Source of the DNA: Pestalotiopsis fici W106-1
Lineage: Eukaryota > Ascomycota > Sordariomycetes > Amphisphaeriales > Sporocadaceae
Direction: 5' to 3'
DNA: 64,000 bases
Assembly (NCBI RefSeq): GCF_000516985.1
Contig: NW_006917092.1
Location: 248,001-312,000, forward strand
Shown here: positions 22,775-33,768 of the stretch, in pieces
Layout of the letters: each line of letters begins with the position of its first letter
How positions within the stretch are numbered: position 1 is the stretch's first letter
Translations under genes and position numbers: made by a program
The notes under the pieces: model-generated
Seen by the model: the letters and a program-made list of their open reading frames with translations, nothing else
Database searches by the model: none
Told to the model about the DNA's origin: nothing

Positions 22775-23860
22775 ATGACAAACTTTGACAGCCTAGTTCT
22801 GGAAACACCTCCGCCGCTAGATCCTGCGTGGCTGAAACATGAGGAAGCAGCAGGACTACGCAAACCGAAAGCGGTCCTGACGGCCATTGAGCGCCAGCCT
22901 ATTTACGCATCCGATTGCCGTGCCCGGAATGCCGCCATGATGGCATCGGGTGCACGAGATCATGATCTTTCGAGGGGGATCCGTGTTCAAGCTCTCACTG
23001 TCCCATCTCGGCTACACAACGATGATCACCAAATACCACTGTTGAAATATACACTTGAAGAACACCACGAGCATGGTCAAGTCACAGAGGCAGGCAATAC
23101 AGACGAACGACAGCAACGGATTGTCCTGTTCTACATTCATGGGGGCGGGTTGCTTGTTGGAGAAGCCGATAGTGAGGACCTATCCTGCCGGCGGCTTGTG
23201 AAACATTTCTCGGGGTCCACAAGCAGTCCAAATGATACCCTTCACAAAGTCGACCCAAGTATCGTGCTCTACTCGGCCGGCTACCGCTTAATGCCGCAAG
23301 TCCCCGCACAAACCTGTGTCTCCGATGTCATCGCCGCTTTCGAGGCCGTACGCCAATCCCATTCAACCGGGAAATTCGTCATTGTTGGGTCCTCATCAGG
23401 TGGGGAGCTCGCAGCACTCCTTTCGCATTCTCTGCCGCCAGGGTCAGTGCAGGGTATCCTTCTCCGGTGTCCAGTGACCGTGGATGCGCCCTTGAACATC
23501 CCGCCACAGTTCAAAAAGTCGCACATGAGCGCCAGCCAACCGTTTGAAACATCCCTCTTGGGTCGATTCAACCGACAAGTACCTCGCGATGGGTTGGACC
23601 GAATGCCCCTCGAGATGCCTGTCGAGCAAATCCGGGCGTTAAAATTACCACGGACTTGGATCCAGGTATGCACTAATGATGTGTTGTATTCTGATGGCGT
23701 ATGCTATGCGGAGCTTTTAGAGGGGAGTGGCGTCGAGGTAAAAGTCGATGTAATTGCAGGCTGGCCACACACGTTCTGGTTGAAAGCACCTCATCTCAGC
23801 CGAGCCTTAGAAGTCGAAAACGCGATGCTGGAGGGTTTGGACTGGGTTCTCGCCCAATGA
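22775..23860 (+). CDS. Alpha/beta hydrolase of the hormone-sensitive-lipase family
   Basis: A single-exon ORF of 361 residues from ATG 22775. The oxyanion-hole motif HGGG lies at about 122-125 and the nucleophile elbow GSSSGG at 205-210 (Ser207). Asp in CTNDVLYSDG (about 302) and His in GWPHTFW (332) complete the Ser-Asp-His triad in the order expected for abhydrolase_3/HSL esterases. Such enzymes hydrolyse short acyl or aromatic esters or amides; the substrate is not predictable. An in-frame ATG at 22655 would add 40 residues, but these do not resemble family N-termini, so I prefer MTNFDSL. The gene stands alone beside the gene-poor region. Confidence 0.85.
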   Translation: MTNFDSLVLETPPPLDPAWLKHEEAAGLRKPKAVLTAIERQPIYASDCRARNAAMMASGARDHDLSRGIRVQALTVPSRLHNDDHQIPLLKYTLEEHHEHGQVTEAGNTDERQQRIVLFYIHGGGLLVGEADSEDLSCRRLVKHFSGSTSSPNDTLHKVDPSIVLYSAGYRLMPQVPAQTCVSDVIAAFEAVRQSHSTGKFVIVGSSSGGELAALLSHSLPPGSVQGILLRCPVTVDAPLNIPPQFKKSHMSASQPFETSLLGRFNRQVPRDGLDRMPLEMPVEQIRALKLPRTWIQVCTNDVLYSDGVCYAELLEGSGVEVKVDVIAGWPHTFWLKAPHLSRALEVENAMLEGLDWVLAQ

Positions 23861-24071
23861 TGTCAAGCTGCTATGTCTCGTCGGTTTCGATGAATATGTC
23901 CCTAATAGTTAGTGTTTCCCAAAAGCGTGTATCAATCACTGCTGAATGGCGGGATGTAGAAGATTAGAAGTTGTTTTTCGAATTTCGCAGCTTTTGACGA
24001 AATGTCCGCTCCCAGATCTCCTATCTACAATGCTAGAGTACACAAAGGGGAAGGAAATATGCGTAAGGCGT

Positions 24072-24875
24072 CTATAGTACGGACAGATCGCCGAATTTTT
24101 CCTGTGTTGTGTTAATAACGCATTGTACCATGGGAGGTTACTGAATCGTACCTTATATCCCGGAACTGACCAGCGGCCCTTGGAAACGAGCTTGGAGGTC
24201 TTCTCGTCGATCGAGGGCTCGGCGGCGGCAACTTCGTCCTGTTGGGTATCTCGTGATTAGCCTCTTCCCAATCATTACGTAGCCAAATATATCCCATCGA
24301 GATAAACCAAGACATACCACGGTGAGCTCGTCGAAAGGTCTGGCGGTCTCAATGTTCTTCAGGGTAGCCTCAAGGTCCTTGAGCTCAAGGTCGACCTTCT
24401 CCTTGGTAGCCTGGGCGTTCTTGACGGCCTCAACCTCGAAAGCATCAATGGCCTTGAGCTGGCGGGCGAGGTCGTAGGAAGCGGGCTTGAACTCCTTGAA
24501 GCGCTTCTCGATCTCGTCAACGACGGCCTGGTTCTTAAGGACGCTGCGGTACTGGGCAAAGTCGACGGTGGTGGACTGCTCGGACAGCTGCTGCACCTTG
24601 CGGCGGGCGTTCTCGTTGCGCGTCTTGAAGGCCTGGAGGGAGGCGACGGTCTGGCCGCGCAGGCCGAGCGAGGAGGTCACCTTGGCCCAGTCGAGCTTGA
24701 GGGCGGCGCTGCGCTGTGATGAGAAACGACGAAATTAGCTCATGGCTACTTGCGGGCATGCGGAAGAGTTTTGCCAGGTCCAATTGCAGAATCAATTGGG
24801 CCGCGGACCGTCGTCCATCGACCGACAAAGCTCCCACGAGGGGTTCATCCAGTTCATGCAACTTACTGCTGCCAT
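24072..24875 (-). CDS. ATP7: Mitochondrial ATP synthase subunit d
   Basis: Four exons on the minus strand, 24875-24867, 24713-24318, 24238-24152 and 24101-24072, give 173 residues, the usual length. The first coding exon is only 9 nt (Met-Ala-Ala). The joined protein reads [20 protein letters not shown], then a long helical region ([52 protein letters not shown]), then [27 protein letters not shown] and stop. Subunit d is part of the peripheral stator stalk of the F1Fo ATP synthase on the matrix side of the inner membrane. It lies in a co-oriented but separately transcribed run with NAC alpha and eL14. Confidence 0.95.
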
Positions 24876-25440
24876 TTTTGCGATGATTGAATGTGTCTTA
24901 AGGAGTGGAGAGGTCGAAGCAATTCACGATCAAAGGTTGCTTGGTACCGCGGCGGAAGAACTCGGCGTTCTGACAAGTGGAGCCACCCCGGCTAGCGTCA
25001 CGTGATCCGAACTCGGCCAAGCTGGAATCCAAGTCAGTGTAGCTCCAACGTCGAAATACTCCCTATAAACATGTATAGGAGTAAGTTTTTTCAATAAAGG
25101 ATATGCCCCCTCATATCCTGCGGCAATGTAGGTGCATCTCAGATTTCGATATATACGTCAACCGCAAAACCTGTGACCCAATATGGACAGTGGATCAATA
25201 TGGACATCACATTTCAGATCAACACAAAGCAAGCAATAGACAAAAATGTTTCGATTGGTAGATCGAATCGTCCAAGAAGGTATCAAAGCATGAAATACAC
25301 GGCCAACCTGTCCGTCTAGTTGTCTTCATGCAAGGCTTTTTTCTTTTCAACCTCATGCAATGCTAGCGCCTGGACGCAATTATCGCTGGCCATTTTTTTG
25401 GGTACAGGAAAAAGAGCAACTCGCTACCCTATCATGCAAT
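24876..25440. other. Promoter of ATP7 and 3' region of NAC alpha gene
   Basis: 565 bases between two minus-strand housekeeping genes. It contains the upstream region of ATP7 and the 3' UTR of the NAC gene. No additional gene or RNA seen. Confidence 0.5.
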
Positions 25441-26301
25441 CTAAACGCTTAGAGCCATGATGGAGTTCACTATATCGTTGTCGTTCTCCTTCAGTGCCTT
25501 GACGGCCTTCTTGCGGGAAACGCCAGCCTGGGTCATGACGAGCTCAATGTCCTTATCCTCGAGACCCTCGGCGTCAACCTCCTCACCATCGTCCTCCTCG
25601 TCGTCCTTCTTGGCCTCCTCAACGGCCTTGCCGTGGTCGTGGCCGGCGTGGTCGTCGTGAGAGTGCTCACCGGCGGCGGCGAGCTGCTGAGCAGCAGCCT
25701 GCTGGGCAGCCGAGTTCAGGTCCTCAATCTTGGCCTCACCGAAGACGCTTAAAAAAAAAGTCAATAATGTAGATTGACAAATAAATTGTGTTGAAATGCT
25801 CACATGTAAGTGTTGCTGTTAGGCGACTTATAGACCTCGGGGTTGTTGATGACGAACAGGATCTGTGCACGGAAAATGTCAGTCAAAGTTCCAGAATCCT
25901 TTTGACATGAGCGTCCTTGACATATCCCAATCCAGCTCAAGTTGCCTCAAACATACAATGCCTAGGCTAGGCAGGTATGTATATTGCAAGCAAACTCGAG
26001 CTGCCTGGTTTGTCTTCTAGAGGGCATTCCCTGGCGACCCTGTCTTGTATTCCAATTTACAAGCTCCGAAACCACTCACGTTCTTGGGGCGGCGCAGAGT
26101 CACACGGGTGATGCCGGGGACGCGCTGGAGGTGCAGCTTCTCGATGGCCTTGCGAGCCTTCTTCTCGTTGCGGCTGTGGATCTGGACAGCAGAGCCGGAG
26201 GGGCCATCGCCGGTCTCGATTTCGGAGTCGGAGCTGTCATCCTCCTCAACCTGGGGCTTGACGTCCTCGTCGGGAAGCTCTTCGACTCTGGGGTTGGCCA
26301 T
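25441..26301 (-). CDS. EGD2: Nascent polypeptide-associated complex subunit alpha
   Basis: Three exons, 26301-26080, 25862-25804 and 25747-25441, encode 195 residues. After an acidic N-terminus come the NAC domain ([57 protein letters not shown]) and a His/Asp-rich linker ([12 protein letters not shown]). A C-terminal UBA-like domain ([20 protein letters not shown], then [17 protein letters not shown]) closes the protein. NAC alpha pairs with NAC beta at the ribosome exit tunnel and shields nascent chains, influencing targeting to the ER and mitochondria. Splice joins are in phase and the length agrees with fungal Egd2. The 217-nt first intron is long for this window. Confidence 0.96.
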
Positions 26302-27326
26302 CTTGTCTATTATTGTAGCTGTTGTGTCGCGAGCAACAAAATGTTAGCCATCGTGAGGTCTCTCATTGGTCTGAGTCGGAGCGAAGCTGTCTGGGGGAGC
26401 TAGCTGAGCCCGGGGCACACAAATTGGAAAGCTGTAAAAGGTAATTCAACAGCTCGACCCTGCGCCCAGCATTGCATTCCAAACTGCTGCGACACCATAT
26501 CCGGATCGAACAAAATTTCACGCACCTGAAAACGAAGCCGAATTCTCTGGATTGCAGCGGGGTTGATTGGTTATCGCCTGAGCTTGGTCTGACTGAGGTG
26601 AAAATTGATGAAGTTCAGGCTCTCTACCAGCTGCTAGGGTTCATTTTTCCGTGGGCCATTTGCGCTAAACCTTTTTCGGACTTTTTATACTCCAGAGTCC
26701 AGCACTTGAGCACTTTCAGGTTCGAGGAGCAGGTACATGTGTAGTCGAGCGTCTAATTGCCCATGAAGTCATTGCCAGAAGATTTGTCACGTTCTCTGCC
26801 ATATGATTATGGCATTTACATAACCGCAAAATGGCATTCTTTTTGTGCATAATGCAATTCTACGTGGCTCTCCAATTTTAACGAATCCTGGTTGAGATAG
26901 AGTCGGGGGAGCATCGAAGATTTAGAGATGTTCGTGTGGGCCATGTTTTAAGACAGTTCATTCATCTTCGCAATTAATTCCCATATTCGTGACGCCATAA
27001 TTGTCTGGCGTAGACAATTCTAAAGCAATGCAATTTTTGGTTGTGAATGTCCATATATCATTTGACGCCGGTCACCATCTCTGAGATGTGTAGTGACATA
27101 CAGTCCCTCGATGAAGCAAAGGAATCCATCAACCCCCAAAACCCCTTCCCTGATTCATGCAGACCGGATTTTCCGTAGAAAGGGTGACAAACAACCGCCG
27201 TCACGAGACCGCCGGCATCAGACAGCTACCAGTCGATGCCTGGGCGCAGGGTCCCTTTCATCCCCCGTTCCATGCTGTATCGTGTCATGTCTTTGCCAAT
27301 GCCCCATGCCGATTTCTTTTTGTCGT
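26302..27326. other. NAC alpha promoter and eL14 3' region
   Basis: About 1 kb, with the NAC promoter at the low-coordinate end and the eL14 3' UTR at the high-coordinate end. AT-rich in the middle. A plus-strand frame covering 27093-27911 is antisense to eL14 and is not a gene. Confidence 0.45.
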
Positions 27327-27890
27327 TTATGCGGAGGCCTTGACCTTGGCCAGAGCCTTGCGCTGCTCGAATCTGCGCTGCTTCTTCAGGCGCAGGACCT
27401 TGAATCGGTCAAAGTCGGTCAGGGCGCGGCGCTTCTCCTTCTGGTCCTTGGACTTGGCCCAGCTGCTCTGCTTCCACTTGGCGTCGATCTCGGCCTTCTC
27501 CCAGAACTTCTTGACGGCACCGGTGCGGGCACCACGGGGCAGCTTCTCAATGACGAAAGGTGCGAGGAGGACGTCCGACAGGCTGATAGCTTGTCTGGGG
27601 ACGACGAGCTTGGCGTCGGAGGAAGGACCGTCAACCAGAACCTAGATTCCCAGTCAATTTCCCATTTCGTTTCTTCTTCGCATCATATCCATATCCGCTC
27701 AAAAGAGACGCACGCGCGCGCTTGCTTTCTCGCGCTCTCATTCTCGGTGGTGTTCACATACTCGCTTGTGGTCGATGATCTCAACGATGGCAGCCAGGCG
27801 GCCAGCGTAGGCGCCCTCGCCCTGGACGAGAACGATACGGCCGACCTCAACCAGGCGCCAGTTGGAAGCAACGATCGTTGTCTCGGACAT
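27327..27890 (-). CDS. RPL14: 60S ribosomal protein eL14
   Basis: Two exons, 27890-27762 and 27641-27327, with a 120-nt intron, encode 147 residues. The N-terminal KOW-like barrel is visible ([40 protein letters not shown]), followed by [21 protein letters not shown] Lys/Arg-rich C-terminal helix follows ([37 protein letters not shown], ending in Lys-Ala-Ser-Ala). eL14 is a structural protein of the large subunit near expansion segments of 25S rRNA. Ser2 after Met (MSETT) is a typical ribosomal-protein start. A sequence matching the ARCCCTAA element found in ascomycete ribosomal-protein promoters lies about 260 bases upstream. Confidence 0.95.
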
Positions 27891-30291
27891 TTTGTCGGTC
27901 TGTATTCGTAGAAAATCGGGATTAGCTGGCTGTCGGCGGGGATGATTTTTGGAGGAGAAAAAAGAATGAAACCGGTCGATCCTGGGGAAAAGCGCAAAAA
28001 GGGGATTATCGTGCTGACGTACCGATTTGTTGATGCCGGGGAAATGTCGTGTGTTGTGTCGCTGACTTCGCAAATTCCTTACCAAACCCGGTTGCCTTTC
28101 AAAAATCTCGAGCTGTGGTGCATGTGGGTAGGAAGACAATTGGAGCAACCCTAAGAAAAATCTCGGATTTTTGCCCTGTCCGATCCGATTTTTTGCATCC
28201 CAGACGGGCTTAGCGCCTCCAACTTGGTCGTTGGGTGGGGCCTTTTTGCACCTTCACGACAAAAGTCTGTTCCCAAACCAGAGCTGTCAATAATTTTTTC
28301 CTTCACTTCAACCACAATTGTTTCTTTCTGTTGCATGTGCGACTTGCAACTTGCTCACGTTTGCTGGCTTGCTGCTGCTTGAATGACCCAGCTTCCGGGA
28401 AACGACATTTGCACCTCTGTCGTTGATTCTTTCTTTCAGTCTGCTGAACCAGCATCGTGGGCACACTTTACTACACAGGTAAGAACTCACTGCACCTTTT
28501 CCCTTCTGCACCCAATACCCCGTTTGCATGATGAGGTAATTTGCGATTGATTCTGTTCTGGTGGCGCCCTCGCCGGGGCTGCTATACCTGACGGAGAGGT
28601 GATATTTAATTCTTACATATTCTGACAATATTTCCAACATTCTAACTCGTGTTTGACACTTGTTGAAGATTACAAGCTAACCAGACATCAGATACTACTT
28701 CTAAACACAGCCGGGTTCGACTCTGTTTTATATGCTACAAATAGTAATGATTAACATGGTTGACGAATTATTACCTGTTCCTCCTGTTCCGTGACTTCCA
28801 AAAATGCCTGGCTGCGTAGATGTACCCGGGTTCAAGTGTTAAGTCTTTGACGAAACTGCCAATTTTGCGAAATGTGGCTACATACGATAGCATTAAATCT
28901 ATGCATAGAGCTGACCCGTCCCTGTGCTTCGGGTCTTCGATACCACATCAGGAATGAGATTGAAAATACAACCATTCTCAATGATCGGAAATAACTCGGG
29001 TTGTACTTTGTAGGCCATGCTACCCACACGGCTCTGGGAATGAATGCTGTCTTGGTCCTTCTCACCTTTACTAAGTATCGCGTTATGATCTCTTTCTACT
29101 TCAGCCATCAAATTTCAGTCATCAGAACGTAGACACCAAAAGATGCACCAAATCGTATTAATCTGGAGCACATCACCACTTCCAGTCCGCATACTCGCCC
29201 TCTAGCCTTTTTATGAAATCACGAGCGAAATCTCATTTGTGAGTATCTATCCTGCGAGGTGCATCAATTGCCGCCCAAAATTGCCCTCGCCGTAAACAAT
29301 GTTAGCATGTACTGTCCTCTGTTGGTTGACAGCGTGTCTATGCATCTGGCTTCACACCCCTCCGCCGGTGTTCTCGTGACGAGCCACCAAACTGTCAAGC
29401 GAAGTTAAGGTGTTGAAGGGTCATCACGTCTGGCACGTCAAGTAAGCGGCGCCTCTAGCGACCCTACCGTGTAATTAAAACCACGAAACGCGGAATGTAA
29501 TATTTTCTTTAGGCATTCTGAAATTTAGCTCCTCGCCCCTTGAGCTAAGGTTGACGAGCCTGCAATACTTCCAATTAAATGCTCGCGAGCACGGGAAGCC
29601 GACTAGATGCTACACATGTATGTAATCGCCCAGCTGATGACATCTACCGTTGAAACCATCCGAATCATTATGCTGGAACAATCGGAACCCACTTTTTGTC
29701 CCGCGTTGGCAAAAACCCGCGGGCCAAATGGACCCCTCAATCGGAAGAAGAAAACAGAAAAATATGAACAAAAAAATCTGAAAATAATGGCGGCTATATT
29801 TAAAGTACGAGCAAGATGAAAGAAATTATATTTCAAATTATTGAGTCTTTGATAAGAAAAGGACACAATCATCATATATTCAGATCATCGCCTGCGTCTT
29901 ATCACCTCTTGGCGTTTACCCCCGCCGTGGCAAGATGGTAGTTTTGGCTTTTGGGGGGGACGCTTCATTCTTACCGGGGCACGCTACCGTATTCTCTCGG
30001 CCCCAGGTCTTGGCGCCGGAGACATGGCCTATAAAGTGGAATTGAGTGAGCACCAGGGGGGTTGTGTTTGTGCGGGAGGGTCTTGGGGGTCCTTCGTCGT
30101 TTTCGAGGATGGGTCATGTGTTTGTGCTTTTTTTTTTCTTCCAAAAATACATTTATTCAAAATATTTGCTTGGTATGCATATTCTTTGTAATAATTAGAA
30201 AGGCCGAGAATTTCTCCTCTAGATATTATACGGAATTTCTCAAGTCACTCAAAGATATACTCACAGACTTTTCCCTCGTCTACTTGTCACG
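27891..30291. other. 2.4-kb divergent intergenic region
   Basis: The region lies between divergent eL14 and the acyl-CoA ligase. A possible short first exon with a GTAAGA donor is at 28383-28480, described under findings. The rest, particularly 28700-30200, is AT-rich with only short, patternless frames. I see no transposon ends, tRNA or conserved ORF. Confidence 0.4.
28147..28154 (+). promoter_or_regulatory. AACCCTAA box upstream of eL14
   Basis: The octamer AACCCTAA matches the ARCCCTAA consensus bound by Tbf1-like telomere-repeat factors and found in ribosomal-protein gene promoters of several ascomycetes. It lies 257 bases upstream of the eL14 ATG. A single 8-mer match can occur by chance, so the assignment rests on position and gene type. 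Confidence 0.4.
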
Positions 30292-32319
30292 ATGGTCTTT
30301 TCACCGCCGGCTTGGGTACCCAAGCTTCCCTTCGGTAAGAAAACATATATCACACTGACTGCTTACCAAGAGTTCATCTTTCCCCAGCCCACAACTCAGG
30401 AGACTGACGTCGATATTCCCAACAGACCCTCCGGACTCCATTCCCATTGGAGAATTCTGGGGCAATGAGAAATATGGCCGACAGGCTTGGGAGAAATCCC
30501 GGACGCCCTTTACTTGCGGTGTGTCAGGAAAATCATACAGCAGCTCCGAGATGAAGCAAAGATCTGAACTACTCGCCCGATCCCTCTCCAAGCGGATGGG
30601 ATGGCGGCCAAACGAGGATACGCACTGGGACAAGGTTGTTGGTATATTCTCATTCAACTCGGTAAGTCTGAGCGAAACTGCCCTACTGTCAGACGTGCGC
30701 TGATTTGGGCCTCGTGGCAAGATTGACTATATCATGTCGACATTTGCAATCCACCGCCTGTCCGGCATTGCAACACCTGCAAACGCCATGTACTCGGCTT
30801 CAGAGTTGGAATATCAGCTTAAAGCGTCAGGTGCCAAGGCCTTGATCACTTGTGTTCCACTTTTGGAAACTGCACTAAAGGCTGCAAAGTCAGTGGGAAT
30901 CCCAGAAGACAAGGTCTTTCTCATGGATGGTGCTTGGGAAAAGCCAAAGCAGAAGATTCCTTTCAAAACTTTGGATGAAATGATCCAGGAAGGAGAATCG
31001 CTACCCGCGGCTGAACCCTTGCTGTGGTCCAAAGGACAGGGTGCAAGACAGGCTGCGTATTTGTGCTTCTCTAGTGGCACATCAGGTCTTCCGGTGAGTT
31101 AATACTAGCCAGCTATATCTAGTAGTTTCGCAGCATGGTCACTAACAGCTCGTAAGAAAGCCGTCATGATCTCACATCGCAACGTGATCGCAAACATGAT
31201 GCAGGTTCGATGGTTCGAGTCAGTCGGCCGTGAAGCGAAAGGTATAGAGACTCAGATCGCACTTGGGTTACTGCCCATCAGCCACATCTACGGGCTAGTG
31301 GTTGTGACTCTATCGGCCATCTACCGTGGCGATGCTGTCATTATTCTCCCTCGATTCGAGCTGAAACGACTACTGGAAACCATTGAACGGTTCAAGGTCA
31401 GCTTCTTGTATCTGGTCCCGCCAATCATTATCCAGATGCTGCGGAACCAGGAACTCTGCGCCAAGTACGACTTGTCTTCGGCACGCTTCATCTACACCGG
31501 CGCGGCGCCCCTAGGAGCCGAGACGCATGAAGACGTTGTCAAGGCGTTTCCGCAACTCAACATTGGCCAGGCATACGGCATGACCGAGACCAGCACCGTT
31601 AATTTTAGCACCAGCGAGCACGACGTCGTGGTCGGGACCTCGGGCTCGCTTCTGCCGGGCGTCCGTGCCAAGGTCCTGGACGAGGAAGGCAACGAGATTA
31701 CCGAGTACGGCAAGCGCGGCGAGCTCTACATTCAGAGCTGGAGCGTGACGTTGGGCTATCTCAACAATGAGAGGGCCACTGCGGACGCCTATGTGTACGA
31801 CGATAACGGCAGATGGCTGAGGACGGGCGACGTGGCGGTCGTCACCAAGAATGACAAGGGTGTTGAGCACTTTTCCGTTGTGGATCGTATCAAGGAGTTG
31901 ATCAAGACCAAGGTAGGCCACAATTATCACCCTCCCGTTCTCGTGATATTTTCAGCTTGGATTAACGATGCTAATATGGATACAAGGGTCACCAAGTGGC
32001 TCCAGCTGAGCTCGAGGCGCATCTGCTCTCACACCCTGCAGTCAATGACTGTACCGTCATTCCTGTCCCAGATGAAGACGCTGGAGAAGTGCCAAAGGCA
32101 TTTGTTGTAAAGGCAGTGGCCTATAAGGACAAATCCGACGAAGAAACGGCCAGAGAAATCTGCAAACATGTCGAAGACCACAAGTCGAGATACAAGTGGC
32201 TCAAGGGAGGAGTAGAGTTCATCGATGTGGTGCCCAAGAGTCCTAGTGGGAAGATCCTACGGCGGCTGTTGAAGGACAAGGAGAGAGAGGCCCGGAGGAA
32301 GGCAGGTTCCAAGTTGTAA
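30292..32319 (+). CDS. Peroxisomal acyl-CoA ligase, 4-coumarate/phenylacetate-CoA-ligase-like
   Basis: Five exons, 30292-30334, 30426-30661, 30722-31093, 31157-31912 and 31987-32319, encode 579 residues. The first acceptor was chosen so that the join reads PKLPFDPPDSIPIGEF. ANL-superfamily motifs are intact: the phosphate loop SSGTSGLPK at 210-218 (split by an intron before Lys218), QAYGMTE at 355-361, GRWLRTGD, the hinge region DRIKELIKTKGHQVAP, and the catalytic lysine in SPSGKILRR. The protein ends in Ser-Lys-Leu, a perfect PTS1, so it should act in peroxisomes. The family adenylates a carboxylic acid with ATP and transfers it to CoA; candidates are phenylacetate, hydroxycinnamates or medium-chain fatty acids. 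No neighbouring gene narrows the substrate. Confidence 0.92.
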
Positions 32320-32650
32320 AACTTTGTGATATCTATGGGCTACGATGTATCGGAATATAAATATTGAGCAGCGGGTAGCGTACAAAGAGTCTTGTTAGCT
32401 CAATCATGACGTATGCTCTGTATGCTCTGGACGGCACGACAAAGTGTCGCATCGTTATTGACTAGGTAGTTTGAATTTCACTTGATTAGTAACATGTCAC
32501 TTCATTTGATTCATCATACAATTGTTGTAAATGAGAATTTTGATTTTCGCTCATTCATCTATCCTTGCTTGGATGTGTAAGAACACTGGAATATGCTATT
32601 TCCCCAACGCCGAAACATGATTGAAATATTGATCATAAGTCGTCAGCACT
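32320..32650. other. Convergent 3' intergenic region
   Basis: 331 AT-rich bases between the ligase stop and the stop of the minus-strand hydrophilin-like gene. They should carry both polyadenylation regions. Nothing else seen. Confidence 0.5.
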
Positions 32651-33104
32651 TTAGTTCTTTCCCTTGCGCTTGAGGTACTCCTCCTCCTCTTGTTGCAGCT
32701 CGGCGTCAATCTTGGCACCTCGGGAAGGCTCGTTGCCGTGCATCTTGGCCTGTGATAAAATTAATTTCACGCTCCCATTATGTGTAATGGCTGTTGATAG
32801 ATAACCTACAGGCAGAGTGGGGTCCTCCTTCAGAGCCTTGGTCTGGGGGTCTTCCTCGTCCTTCTTGCTCTCCTCAGCGGCGAGACGGTTGGCGATGGAA
32901 CGCTCATCCTCTGTGGAAGGCATGTTAGCATCTTGGGTCACATGGTCGAGTAAACTTTGGAGAGATCTTACTAGAGTCGAGAGCCTGGTGAGAGTGCTCC
33001 TTGCCCTCCTCGAAGCGGGTAGCGTTGTGAAGCTCGGACTGGGGGGCGTTGCGCTGGTCACCAGCCTCGTAGACACCAGAAGAACCAACGTTGGATTGCG
33101 TCAT
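32651..33104 (-). CDS. Small hydrophilin-like protein
   Basis: Three exons, 33104-32972, 32910-32810 and 32749-32651, encode 110 residues with consistent phases and small introns. The product is extremely hydrophilic: Glu, Lys, Asp, Gln and Ala dominate, there are no cysteines, and there is no hydrophobic core. Examples are GVYEAGDQRNAPQSELHN, RFEEGKEHSHQALDSKDER, RLAAEESKKDEEDPQTK and the tail QQEEEEYLKRKGKN. This resembles fungal hydrophilins and conidiation or stress-abundant disordered proteins, but I cannot match it to a named one such as CON-6 or CON-10. Three exons in so short an ORF, all in phase, support it being real. Confidence 0.78.
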
Positions 33105-33768
33105 TTTGATTGTAGTTTTTGGAGTGTTTTGATTTGTTTTGGTAGAAGGGAGTTGCAGATTGTTGCGAGAATGTATCACAATGAATTGGTTTGGTTGATT
33201 GAAGATGAAGATTGCAAGTCAAGGTTGATTCGTGGTTGCTTGCTATGGTTTATATCCTACAAAAATGCCCCTCCATCTGTCATGTCTGTTTGCGTCCTAC
33301 GTCATGCCAAACGGCCCAAACCCACTGCATCTCAGATATTTCGCGTGCTTTTCGGGGCTTACAGCAGCTCTTAAGTCATAATGCGACCGACGTACAGAAA
33401 ATCTGCAGTAGGATGAGCGTATGCTGGGGCATATGAAATTGACTATAACGGAGCCCCGACGTCATAGATGATGACAGTGGAAACGGCTCGGGTTCAATCA
33501 CTGAGTGGAGAACGCTAAGAATTAAGAGCCTCCCGACCTTATTATAGTGGGTTAGCGGAGCTTTTCTCCAGCAAAGAAACCAACAGCTGGCAGGATTCCC
33601 AATCAGAGCATTTGCCGGGCCGACCATAGATACGAACCCCCCTGCTAGCGACCGCGATCGCAAAACGACAGCCCAAAATTTCGAGGCTCTAGGGGCAGGA
33701 ACGACGACGAGAACGGAGAAGCGACAGCAGCGACGCAGTTTGACAAGCCAACACACAACTCAGCCACC
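33105..33768. promoter_or_regulatory. Divergent promoter region, hydrophilin/uS14m
   Basis: 664 bases between divergent starts at 33104 and 33769. Both genes must have their promoters here. The hydrophilin side is AT-rich and the ribosomal-protein side more GC-rich. I do not see a TATA box or STRE cluster that I would call. Confidence 0.4.

Noticed and set aside
27093..27911. 272-codon plus-strand ORF
   Set aside because: Runs across exons and the intron of eL14 in antisense. The eL14 assignment is secure.
28711..28722. GGTTCGACTCT, near match to a tRNA B-box
   Set aside because: The T-stem does not pair and there is no A-box within 90 bases upstream.
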